From Coliplasma sp045538555 (GTDB lineage: Bacteria; Bacillota; Clostridia; Oscillospirales; CAG-382), in contig JAZSRP010000024.1 in NCBI GenBank assembly GCA_045538555.1, forward strand, positions 1 to 8,817: a stretch of DNA of 8,817 nt. Direction: 5' to 3'. Position 1 is the first letter of the stretch. Each line of letters opens with the position of its first letter. The position numbers and the translations under genes were made by a program. Positions 1 to 6,282 of the stretch are shown one piece after another. The notes beneath the pieces are model-generated. The model saw only the letters and a program-made list of their open reading frames with translations, did no database searches and had not been told where the DNA came from.

Positions 1-120
1 GGAATGAGAAATGAGAAATGATGAATGATGGAAACTTTTTTGCGCACCGGCGCAAAAAAGCTACCGAAATTCCTCATTTAGCTCTTGCTTGCAAGAGCGT
101 CGCATTCCTCATTCCTCATT
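1..120. repeat. AATGAG/CTCATT short-repeat element with two perfect hairpins
   Basis: The left part (1-31) is built from AATGAG and AATGATG units and the right part (70-78 and 104-120) from the inverted form ATTCCTCATT, so the ends are roughly complementary. Between them lie two perfect hairpins: 35-45 with 50-60 (11 bp, loop ACCG) and 81-88 with 91-98 (8 bp, loop TT). No coding potential is visible. The layout (oppositely oriented linkers around hairpins with unrelated stems) resembles the arrays at 2365-2697 and 8506-8669, with different linker sequence. The left edge may lie outside the window. It sits just beyond the terminator of the sigma operon. Function unknown. Confidence 0.55.
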
Positions 121-148
121 AAAAAAGCACCCTTTCGGGTGCTTTTTG
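121..148 (-). terminator. Rho-independent terminator of the sigma / anti-sigma operon
   Basis: Positions 122-132 pair perfectly with 137-147 (AAAAAGCACCC / GGGTGCTTTTT, 4-nt loop). Read on the minus strand, the stem is followed by a U-run (126 to 121), about 20 nt after the stop codon at 167. It is nearly symmetric and could also act on plus-strand transcription. Its left arm and preceding bases (111-135) recur exactly at 2340-2364, where the right arm is missing. Confidence 0.8.
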
Positions 149-166
149 CTATTGAGGTGATTTCTA

Positions 167-1576
167 CTATTCAAGCCAATCGGGATATTTATATATATCT
201 GCTTCGTAATCAAACACCGGTTCTCTGTTTTCCTTTTCTGCCAACGCGATCTCTTGATTATACAGAAAATCTATATGTTTTTCCAAAGTGTGGTCAGATA
301 CCTGCAGCGTACCGCATTCTTTCATAACCGGCTGCAAAACTTCGTGTTTTTCTTTTCTTGCGTTCATAAACTGCTTTACCAATGGGATTTGGGAAAAATC
401 CCCTCCGTCCCTCGGTTTTTCCAAGGGAATGACAGCGTAAGGGGAGTATGAATACAAAGCCTCTCCGTCGGCAGTGGCGGTGCAGGAAAAGATATACAGA
501 CTGCCTGCTTCGGGGAACACGTCGTTTCGGGTAATCTCAACGTCATTGCCGTACACCGTTATCCCGCCGTATTTTGTAAATTTTATACTGCGGTCTTCTA
601 CAAATTGCTGTTTGCGGTAATTTATGATAGTTCCGTCAACGATACTGTATACGGGTGTAACGGTATATTCCACATAGGGCACGCCCTCTTTGGAAACACA
701 AAATTTACCGCCATCGCTTACAGTGCCCACAAAGAAATAATTATAATCGCCCATAAGCTTTGAAATATCCTTTTCCGTGGGAAGCACGAGGGGTGTATTT
801 TGGTTTAACAGCTTTGCCGCGTTTTCACTTTTAAAAAGCTTTTCTGTTGATACAGTGGGGTTTTCGCACAGGTCATACACCGATCTCACGTTACTCACGG
901 GTATATGATCATCACTCATATACGCAGGCTTTTCGCAGGCATCCTGCATTTTTTCCACAACTGCCGATTCTGCCAAATTTTCCTCTGTTATATTTTCTTC
1001 CAAAGGGATCGTGGAATTTTTTCCCGAAGAATACAAGGTTTCTCCGTTATCTATCGCCTTTGCGCAAAAAATATAAAGCTTTCCTTGCTCGGGTAAAATA
1101 TCCTCTGACAAAACGTAACAAAGCATTCCGCTTTTGGATAATCCCCCTTGTTTTTTATACGTAAACTCTTCACCAAGCCTTAATTCGCCCTGAATATTCA
1201 TAAGGGGTGTTACTTTGTAAAACGTATGGGGAACACCGTCTTTATCGTACTCCCGTCCGATTTCGCTTTCCACCCGTCCCACAAAAATATACTTATAAAA
1301 AACCGCCAAACAGCGGTAATCCCATACGTTGAAAGCATAGGACTCATATAATGTGGTCTTAAATGGCAAGGAGACCCACACCACCAGCAAAGCCGCGCAG
1401 ATTGCCACCGCCGCCGATGTGCGAAACCACGGGGAGGTAAAAAAATGCTTTTTGGTTTTTGTTTTCTTGTATTCCTTTAACTTTTCGGCGTTGTCCGTAT
1501 CGTAGGCACGGGAAAGTATGTCTTCATCCACGTTCAAAAGGTGTTCGGTCAATCTTTCGGCGCCGGAATTTTTCAT
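167..1576 (-). CDS. Single-pass membrane protein, probable anti-sigma / sensor partner of the ECF sigma factor
   Basis: A 469-aa protein. Residues 1-51 are charged and probably cytoplasmic, 53-72 form one hydrophobic membrane helix, and the remaining roughly 395 residues would be outside the cell. The outer part holds two related segments of about 120-130 residues (about 94-215 and 278-407). Each has an F(V)G-[RT]-V start, a GVP...YTVTP or YKVTP block, an LYIF strand and an SxxxxIPLE end, which suggests an internal domain duplication. No zinc-binding HxxxCxxC motif is seen and I do not recognise a named family. The start overlaps the sigma gene stop by ATGA and has a strong GGAGG site (about 1584-1592), so the two are probably translationally coupled. 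Position directly after an ECF sigma gene, and topology, are the basis for the anti-sigma proposal. The exact signal is unknown. Confidence 0.65.
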   Translation of the reverse strand: MKNSGAERLTEHLLNVDEDILSRAYDTDNAEKLKEYKKTKTKKHFFTSPWFRTSAAVAICAALLVVWVSLPFKTTLYESYAFNVWDYRCLAVFYKYIFVGRVESEIGREYDKDGVPHTFYKVTPLMNIQGELRLGEEFTYKKQGGLSKSGMLCYVLSEDILPEQGKLYIFCAKAIDNGETLYSSGKNSTIPLEENITEENLAESAVVEKMQDACEKPAYMSDDHIPVSNVRSVYDLCENPTVSTEKLFKSENAAKLLNQNTPLVLPTEKDISKLMGDYNYFFVGTVSDGGKFCVSKEGVPYVEYTVTPVYSIVDGTIINYRKQQFVEDRSIKFTKYGGITVYGNDVEITRNDVFPEAGSLYIFSCTATADGEALYSYSPYAVIPLEKPRDGGDFSQIPLVKQFMNARKEKHEVLQPVMKECGTLQVSDHTLEKHIDFLYNQEIALAEKENREPVFDYEADIYKYPDWLE

Positions 1577-2133
1577 ATTTTCACTCCCTCCTTTTCAAGC
1601 ACTTTTTTAAGCTTTTTTCTGGCGCGGTACAGCTTTACCGAAATGCGGTTTTCCGCCACACCAAACCGCAAAGCAAGGTCTGCCACCGATTCGAGATATA
1701 TGTACCGCCGCACAAAAAGTATCTCTGTTTCAGGGTCAAGACTGCGGATAAAATCGGATAAAACGCGGCGGATCTCTTCGCTGTGCCCCAAGCTTGTGAC
1801 TTTTGGTTCGTCCGCAGGGATACAATCGCCAAGCTCCGAAAGCATTACCGTGTAACCCGTGTTTCTTTTTTGCCTTGTGTTGTATTTGAATTTATTTATT
1901 CCGATACGCCTTGCTATCTTGCAAACGTATGCACAGAGGTTATCCGGTCTGTTTGGGGGAATCGTGTTCCACACGGCAAGCAAAACGTCGTTGGCACATT
2001 CCTCCGTATCCTCTTCGTCCCCCAGCGTTTCCCGAATAATGCCTTTATACAGTCGGGAATATTTATGGGAAACTTCATCCAAAGCGGTTTCGGCGCGCAG
2101 GAACAATAATTCGATTATTCTGCTGTCGTCCAT
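1573..2133 (-). CDS. ECF-type RNA polymerase sigma-70 family factor
   Basis: A 186-aa protein of usual ECF length with two sigma domains. Region 2 covers about residues 13-83, with the core-binding helix DTEECANDVLLAVW (42-55) and a basic stretch after it (KIARRIGINKFKY). Region 4 covers about 120-181 with a helix-turn-helix around 148-172 (SVADLALRFGVAENRISVKLYRAR in outline) and a lysine-rich tail. Regions 1 and 3 are absent, as in ECF factors. The start at 2133 has AAAGGAG 5-6 nt upstream (2138-2144). The gene is first in an operon with the membrane protein whose start overlaps its stop. It should direct RNA polymerase to a small regulon, probably including its own operon, when the membrane partner releases it. 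The regulon cannot be read from this window. Confidence 0.9.
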   Translation of the reverse strand: MDDSRIIELLFLRAETALDEVSHKYSRLYKGIIRETLGDEEDTEECANDVLLAVWNTIPPNRPDNLCAYVCKIARRIGINKFKYNTRQKRNTGYTVMLSELGDCIPADEPKVTSLGHSEEIRRVLSDFIRSLDPETEILFVRRYIYLESVADLALRFGVAENRISVKLYRARKKLKKVLEKEGVKI

Positions 2134-2242
2134 AATACTCCTTTCCGTGCTTTAGGGCACTCTGTTATGTGTTTTTCACTTATTAAGTCAACATTAAATT
2201 AAAAATATGTCACCAATGAGGGGAAAAAGGGTTGTTTTTTAT

Positions 2243-2251
2243 ATTATATCA
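2243..2251 (-). promoter_or_regulatory. Probable extended -10 promoter of the sigma operon
   Basis: On the minus strand this reads TGATATAAT, a TGN-TATAAT extended -10 box, with only a weak -35 (TAGAAA-like) upstream. It would give a leader of about 100 nt before the sigma gene. A second candidate nearer the gene is TTGACT (2186-2191) with a poorer -10, CATAAC (2164-2169), at 16-nt spacing. I cannot tell which is used, or whether an ECF-type promoter is also present. Confidence 0.5.
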
Positions 2252-2339
2252 GAAAAATAAAAGGTTTTCTATAATAATATTTGCACGAAACTAATGTCTG
2301 TAGTAGCAGAACTTTGAGGGACGTCGGGATGGGTTCATC

Positions 2340-2364
2340 ATTCCTCATTAAAAAAGCACCCTTT
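2340..2364. repeat. Orphan half-terminator, exact copy of 111-135
   Basis: These 25 bases are identical to 111-135: ATTCCTCATT, six A, GCACCC, TTT. At 111-135 they run into the right arm of a complete terminator, but here the match stops exactly where the inverted-repeat hairpin begins (2365, GCGAGACTT), so the second arm is absent. The stretch therefore looks like a terminator cut at the junction of the 2365-2697 repeat. Confidence 0.7.
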
Positions 2365-2697
2365 GCGAGACTTCTCATAAGGAAGTCTCGCAGTTTTATT
2401 CGCCAAATATATTTGGCGAGTGATATTGCTTCGCAGTGATATTAGCTAACGCTAGTGATATTGTCCTACGGACAGTTTTATGGGCGAATAAAATAACACT
2501 GAAACCGTAAGGTTTCAATATCACTTTCGCTGTAAGGCGAAAATATCACTGCAAACGTTTAGTTTGCAATATCACTTTACCTGCCGAGAAAAATACTCTT
2601 TATTTTCGGCGAGTATTTACCTTTCTCAAAGTACATAACCCGCTATGACACTTTTACAATCCGAAAGTGTCATTTCTCTTATAAAAGGAAAATGCAA
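2365..2697 (+). repeat. Left copy (R1) of a 333-bp inverted repeat; hairpin array with GTGATAT / ATATCAC linkers
   Basis: Matches the reverse complement of 4221-4553 without gaps, with 7 mismatches that I counted. In order it contains: a 10-bp hairpin (2365-2391), an 18-bp perfect palindrome (2401-2418), small hairpins at 2427-2435, 2443-2454 and 2462-2474 each preceded by GTGATAT, a centre at 2475-2499, then hairpins at 2500-2517, 2525-2542 and 2550-2568 each followed by ATATCAC. An A/T-rich structured segment (2583-2618) and a 9-bp hairpin, TGACACTTT / AAAGTGTCA (2645-2671), follow. The three left linkers (2420-2426, 2436-2442, 2455-2461) are complementary to the three right linkers (2569-2575, 2543-2549, 2518-2524) in nested order. 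No gene is visible inside. Mobility and function are unknown. Confidence 0.9.
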
Positions 2698-2820
2698 TCC
2701 TTTCAAAATTTCCCATTGAAAAATATGTAAAAACATATTCCGACAGATGACGACAGCTGCTTTTTTTGAAAGAAAACGAATTTTTTGGCAAAAATATTTC
2801 ATAAAAGTAAAAAATACCTC
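2698..2820. other. A/T-rich spacer between the inverted repeat and the surface-protein promoter
   Basis: No convincing gene is seen here. A short hairpin (about 2722-2739, ACATATT pairing across AAAA) and A-rich tracts upstream of the -35 box are present. The A-tracts could act as an UP element for the promoter at 2821, which is an inference from base composition only. Confidence 0.4.
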
Positions 2821-2849
2821 TTTACAAATGCAATTTTGGGTGTTATAAT
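2821..2849 (+). promoter_or_regulatory. Strong sigma-A promoter of the surface-protein gene
   Basis: TTTACA (2821-2826) and a perfect TATAAT (2844-2849) are 17 nt apart, close to consensus. The transcript should start near 2856, giving a leader of about 43 nt before the ATG at 2899. The promoter lies inside the inverted repeats, so the gene carries its own expression signals with it. Confidence 0.85.
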
Positions 2850-2898
2850 CACAATGTATTTTGATAATGCGAATACAAATCAAAAAAAGGAGATTATC

Positions 2899-4152
2899 AT
2901 GAAAAAGTTTCTCGCACTTATCGTAGCGGCAATGCTTGTGGTTCCCGCAGTATTTGCCCTCTCCGCATCCGCTCTCACCTACGAAGACACCTACTCTTTT
3001 GACGAAGAGAAAAACGTGGCTGTTTATGAAGTTGCTTATGGTTACACCTTTAAGATCAACTACATCAACGGCACTATCGCCGGTGAGGATGCAACTATCG
3101 TTACTTCCGCAGAGAAGTTTGCAGCTTCCAACCCTCTCTATGCTATCAACGTAGCTCTCAAAAAGATCGCTGACAACAAGTACGAAGTTATCAACGTTAT
3201 TGAAACCCCCCTAAATAACGACGCTGCTGCTCTCGGTCTTGATTTCAGCAACGGCAACATTGTTATGATCATCCACTCCGCTTCCAGCAACCCTGCTGAT
3301 AAAGAAAAGTACGCAAACTGGCAGGCCAAGGTTGTTGCATTGGCTCTCAAAGAGGGTGACACCGTTACCTTTGACGGCATCGCCCTCACCAAAGACGGCG
3401 CTACCACCGGTACCGTATTTGTTGACATTCCCGAAGGCGGCAATGACACCACTTCCGAGCCCGTTGTTGACACCTACGAGGATGACATCATTGCAGCTGT
3501 CGGCGAGAAGACCGAGGATGCAAAATTTGACCTCGTTGTTGACGCTCCCGAGACCTACAAGGCAGGCGAGAACGTTGATATCACCGTTACTCTCAAGAAC
3601 GTCACTGCTGAGAACGGCATCGCTATCATCGACTTCAACTTCAACTTTGACGCAGACAAACTTGAGAACATCAACGCAGTAAACAAAGACAAGTCCCTCG
3701 ACTGCGTTACCACTCTTCCCGGCGGCGAAGAGACCGCTTGGGAGAACCTCACCAACTCCACCATCGAGAACGGCACCATCAAGGCTTCCATCGGCGTTGC
3801 TGATGATCCCGAGCAGGTTGCCAAGAACGACGGCGACGTAGTATTCACCTTCTCCTTCAAGGTAAAAGAGGATGCTACCGGCAAGATCGGCGCTTGGATC
3901 GCAAATGAGTCTGTTGCAGGTCAGGATGCTGAGTTCACCGCATTTGGCGGCAACGGCAGCTACGACATCATGGTTGAGGCAGAGGATGATGGCGATGAAA
4001 CCACCTCCGCTCCCGCTGATGAGACCTCCGTTCCTGCAGATGAGACTTCCGCAGCTCCCACAGGCGACAACGGCATGAACGCAATCGTATTTGCTATCAT
4101 CGCTCTCGTTGCAGTTGCCGGCTCTGCAGTTGTTATCAGATCCCGCAGATAA
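2899..4152 (+). CDS. Secreted, probably wall-anchored surface protein with a cohesin-like domain
   Basis: A 417-aa protein. Residues 1-25 are a typical signal peptide (MKKF, hydrophobic core, probable cleavage after SASA). About 26-176 is a beta-rich domain that I do not recognise. After an acidic linker, about 206-358 resembles a cohesin / CBM-like beta-sandwich (V.ITVTLKNV, IDFNFNFDADKLE, VVFTFSFKVKEDA). A Ser/Thr/Pro/Ala/Glu-rich linker with repeats of the type TS-x-PADE (about 368-386) leads to PTGD (387-390), a membrane helix (about 393-413) and an RSRR tail, a layout like LPXTG sortase substrates but with a divergent motif. I chose ATG 2899 because AAAGGAG lies 6 nt upstream, the signal peptide starts there, and the in-frame ATG at 2785 lies upstream of the promoter. 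Codons are strongly biased (AAC, TTC, ATC, GAC), suggesting high expression. The role may be adhesion or scaffolding; no dockerin partner is seen. Confidence 0.75.
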   Translation: MKKFLALIVAAMLVVPAVFALSASALTYEDTYSFDEEKNVAVYEVAYGYTFKINYINGTIAGEDATIVTSAEKFAASNPLYAINVALKKIADNKYEVINVIETPLNNDAAALGLDFSNGNIVMIIHSASSNPADKEKYANWQAKVVALALKEGDTVTFDGIALTKDGATTGTVFVDIPEGGNDTTSEPVVDTYEDDIIAAVGEKTEDAKFDLVVDAPETYKAGENVDITVTLKNVTAENGIAIIDFNFNFDADKLENINAVNKDKSLDCVTTLPGGEETAWENLTNSTIENGTIKASIGVADDPEQVAKNDGDVVFTFSFKVKEDATGKIGAWIANESVAGQDAEFTAFGGNGSYDIMVEAEDDGDETTSAPADETSVPADETSAAPTGDNGMNAIVFAIIALVAVAGSAVVIRSRR

Positions 4153-4170
4153 GCTGACACAGCTTTGATA

Positions 4171-4204
4171 AAAAAAGAACCGCTCAGATGAGCGGTTCTT
4201 TTTT
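4171..4204 (+). terminator. Terminator of the surface-protein gene, likely bidirectional
   Basis: An A-run plus GAACCGCTC (to 4185) pairs with GAGCGGTTC (4190-4198) and a T-run across a short AGAT loop, 18 nt after the stop. It has U-tracts in both directions, so it could also end minus-strand transcripts coming from the glucosidase gene. The right half, 4188-4204, recurs exactly at 4555-4571. Confidence 0.85.
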
Positions 4205-4220
4205 CTTGCTTTAAAGTTGT

Positions 4221-4553
4221 TTGCTTTTTCCTTTTATAAGAGAAATGACACTTTCGGATTGTAAAAGTGTCATAGTGGGTTACGTACTTTGAGAAAGGTA
4301 AATACTCGCCGAAAATAAAGAGTATTTTTCTCGGCAGGTAAAGTGATATTGCAAACTAAAAGTTTGCAGTGATATTTTCGCCTTACAGCGAAAGTGATAT
4401 TGAAACCTTGCGGTTTCAGTGTTATTTTATTCGCCCATAAAACTGTCCGTAGGACAATATCACTAGCGTTAGCTAATATCACTGCGAAGCAATATAACTC
4501 GCCAAATATATTTGGCGAATAAAACTGCGAGACTTCCTTATGAAAAGTCTCGC
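4221..4553 (-). repeat. Right copy (R2) of the 333-bp inverted repeat
   Basis: Reverse complement of 2365-2697 with the same length and 7 mismatches. All hairpins and linkers of R1 are present. One change converts a GTAA tetraloop to GCAA, one replaces a C-G pair by a U-G wobble (read in the R1 sense), one is in a 5-nt loop and one breaks a GTGATAT linker; the other three lie outside the small hairpins. It lies immediately after the surface-protein terminator and immediately before the half-terminator copy at 4555. Read on the minus strand it would form most of the 3' untranslated region of the glucosidase mRNA. Confidence 0.9.
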
Positions 4554-4554
4554 A

Positions 4555-4571
4555 ATGAGCGGTTCTTTTTT
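4555..4571. repeat. Orphan half-terminator, exact copy of 4188-4204
   Basis: The 17 bases ATGAGCGGTTC plus six T repeat the right arm of the terminator at 4171-4204. The two copies directly flank the R2 repeat, so R2 sits between direct repeats of half a terminator. No left arm is adjacent here. Confidence 0.75.
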
Positions 4572-4598
4572 TGTTTTGATGATTATGTCTTTTGTATA

Positions 4599-6215
4599 CT
4601 ATTTTTCAAATACCGCCACCTCGTATGGTGCAAACACTCCGTCATTTGCTCTGCTGCGCCTATTGTTTGACAGTGCAACAGATGTGCCAAACTTTGACAC
4701 GTCAATATGGGATTCCTGCTCAAAATTGCAGACAACCGTGATTCTTTTGCCGTCAAGCTCTCTGCAAAATACACAGTACGGGTCGGTATTCTTTGACAGC
4801 TCAACACAATCACCGTATCGGATGGCCGGTGTTTCACGACGGAGTTTCAGCAGTTGCTTGTAAAACTCAAACACAGAATCCTTGCATTGTCTGTCCTTTT
4901 CCAAATTTATTTCCGCTCCTCTGCTGTGAAGCCCTATCCACGGCTCGGTGTCAGAAAAACCAAAATTTTGGCTGTTGTCCCATGCAATGGGGCGGCGGGA
5001 GTTGTCTCGGCTGCCAAAATTGAGTTTTTCCACCGCTTGCTGTTCAGTCAGCCCCTGCTCCAAAAATTCCTTGTAAGCATTGATGCTCTCGATATCGTCA
5101 AAATCATCAATACTGTCATATCTCGGAGCAACCGTGCCAAACTCCTGCCCCTGATAAATAAACGGAACCCCTTTTTGCAGATACACCATTGCCGCAATAC
5201 AGGTGGCAGACATATATCTGTTTTTCAAATCATCACCTGCACGGGAAACAAACGGGCTGTTGTCGTGGTTGTCGGTAAACAGTGAGTAAACAAGATCGTT
5301 TTCCTGAGTGAGCTTTTGCCATTTTGAGACAACGTCACGCAGTTTGGACAGCCCCTGCCTGTTGCGAGTCCACTTGTCGTCTCTGCCGCAATCAAGGTGG
5401 TCAAACTGAAAGAGTGTCGAAAGCTCTCCCCTGTCAGCACCGATGTGTTTTTTTATCTCTTCTACGGTATTTGCCCAGCATTCGCCCACCGTAAAAATAT
5501 CTTTTACCTTTTCTCTGCCGAAAAGAAGATTTATGTATTTGTGCAGATTTGGGCCAAAGCAGTTTCTGCCTCCCGGATATCCGACTCCGTCAAAATCCTT
5601 TGATATCTGGTCAATGACATCTATACGAAATCCCGCAACCCCAAGATCTACCCAAAAATCCACCACGTCCTGCATTTCCTTGACTACCTGCGGATTATCC
5701 CAGTTCAGGTCGGGTTGCTGGATGGCATAGGAGTGAAGGTAATACTGGTCACGGGCGGGCTCGTATTCCCACACGCTGCCGCCAAAAGAGGCACGCCAGT
5801 CATTGACGGGGCGGTCAAACCAATAATAATAATCACTGTACTCATTGTCACGGGACTTGCGGGATTCCTCAAACCACTTGTGCTGATACGAGGTGTGATT
5901 AGGTACAAGATCCATGATAAGTTTCATTTCCCTGTCATGCATTTGGCGGATGAGTTCTTTTATATCATCAAAAGTGCCAAACTCATCCATAATGTCGCGA
6001 TAATCCGCCACATCGTATCCATTGTCATAATTGGGACTTTTGTAGCAGGGACAGAGCCAGATCGCATTGACCCCAAGTTCCTTGAGATAATCAAGTTTTG
6101 ATATAATACCCCTGATATCCCCGATACCGTCACCGTTGGAGTCCTTGAAACTGCGGGGATAGATCTGGTATATCACAAGGTCCAAAAAACTTTTTTGTTT
6201 TTCGTTGAGAGCCAT
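4599..6215 (-). CDS. GH13 alpha-glucosidase, oligo-1,6-glucosidase type (MalL-like)
   Basis: A 538-aa protein, the usual length for this group, and probably cytoplasmic because no signal peptide is seen. It should hydrolyse non-reducing alpha-glucosidic bonds in short malto- or isomalto-oligosaccharides. The (beta/alpha)8 barrel motifs are complete: a DSNGDGIGD calcium-type loop (25-33), region I MDLVPNHT (101-108), region II GFRIDVI with nucleophile Asp199, region III TVGE with acid/base Glu245, and region IV TDNHD with Asp318. The residue after the nucleophile is Val200; in this family Val is associated with alpha-1,6 activity. A C-terminal beta domain ends at FEK. I chose ATG 6215 (AAGGA site 8-9 nt upstream) over an in-frame ATG at 6266 that lies inside the terminator hairpin. 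It lies 67 nt after fucO on the same strand. Dextran glucosidase or trehalose-6-phosphate hydrolase are close alternatives. Confidence 0.88.
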   Translation of the reverse strand: MALNEKQKSFLDLVIYQIYPRSFKDSNGDGIGDIRGIISKLDYLKELGVNAIWLCPCYKSPNYDNGYDVADYRDIMDEFGTFDDIKELIRQMHDREMKLIMDLVPNHTSYQHKWFEESRKSRDNEYSDYYYWFDRPVNDWRASFGGSVWEYEPARDQYYLHSYAIQQPDLNWDNPQVVKEMQDVVDFWVDLGVAGFRIDVIDQISKDFDGVGYPGGRNCFGPNLHKYINLLFGREKVKDIFTVGECWANTVEEIKKHIGADRGELSTLFQFDHLDCGRDDKWTRNRQGLSKLRDVVSKWQKLTQENDLVYSLFTDNHDNSPFVSRAGDDLKNRYMSATCIAAMVYLQKGVPFIYQGQEFGTVAPRYDSIDDFDDIESINAYKEFLEQGLTEQQAVEKLNFGSRDNSRRPIAWDNSQNFGFSDTEPWIGLHSRGAEINLEKDRQCKDSVFEFYKQLLKLRRETPAIRYGDCVELSKNTDPYCVFCRELDGKRITVVCNFEQESHIDVSKFGTSVALSNNRRSRANDGVFAPYEVAVFEK

Positions 6216-6231
6216 TTTTTGTTTCCTTTCC

Positions 6232-6273
6232 AAAAAAGGGCGGGTGTTTACCCTCTGCTTGGACAAACACCCG
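6232..6273 (-). terminator. Terminator or attenuator between fucO and the glucosidase gene
   Basis: On the minus strand CGGGTGTTT (6273-6265) pairs with AAACACCCG (6249-6241) and is followed by CCC and six U (6237-6232). It starts about 10 nt after the fucO stop and ends about 17 nt before the glucosidase start. It should end most fucO transcripts; partial read-through could still feed the glucosidase gene, for which I see no clear promoter in the 67-nt gap. Confidence 0.75.
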
Positions 6274-6282
6274 TTTTTATTG

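Noticed and set aside
2134..2242. Riboswitch in the sigma operon leader
   Set aside because: The roughly 100-nt leader is A/T-rich and shows no recognisable aptamer or terminator fold.
2401..2418. Operator for a dimeric regulator
   Set aside because: The 18-bp palindrome is present in both repeat copies as part of the array and is not positioned at a promoter.
2365..2697. CRISPR array
   Set aside because: The repeated linkers are only about 7 nt, the material between them is self-complementary and not of spacer length, and linker orientation flips halfway.
2626..2883. Minus-strand 85-aa reading frame
   Set aside because: It runs through the tail of the inverted repeat and the promoter region, has low-complexity composition, and no start signal was found.
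2785..2898. Longer start (ATG 2785) for the surface protein
   Set aside because: It lies upstream of the -35/-10 boxes at 2821-2849 and would place 38 residues ahead of a clear signal peptide; ATG 2899 has its own ribosome binding site.
4270..4482. Minus-strand 70-aa reading frame inside R2
   Set aside because: It is formed by the hairpin array itself; no ribosome binding site or protein-like composition.
6216..6266. Longer start (ATG 6266) for the glucosidase
   Set aside because: That ATG lies in the fucO terminator stem and lacks a good ribosome binding site; ATG 6215 has one and matches the family's usual start.
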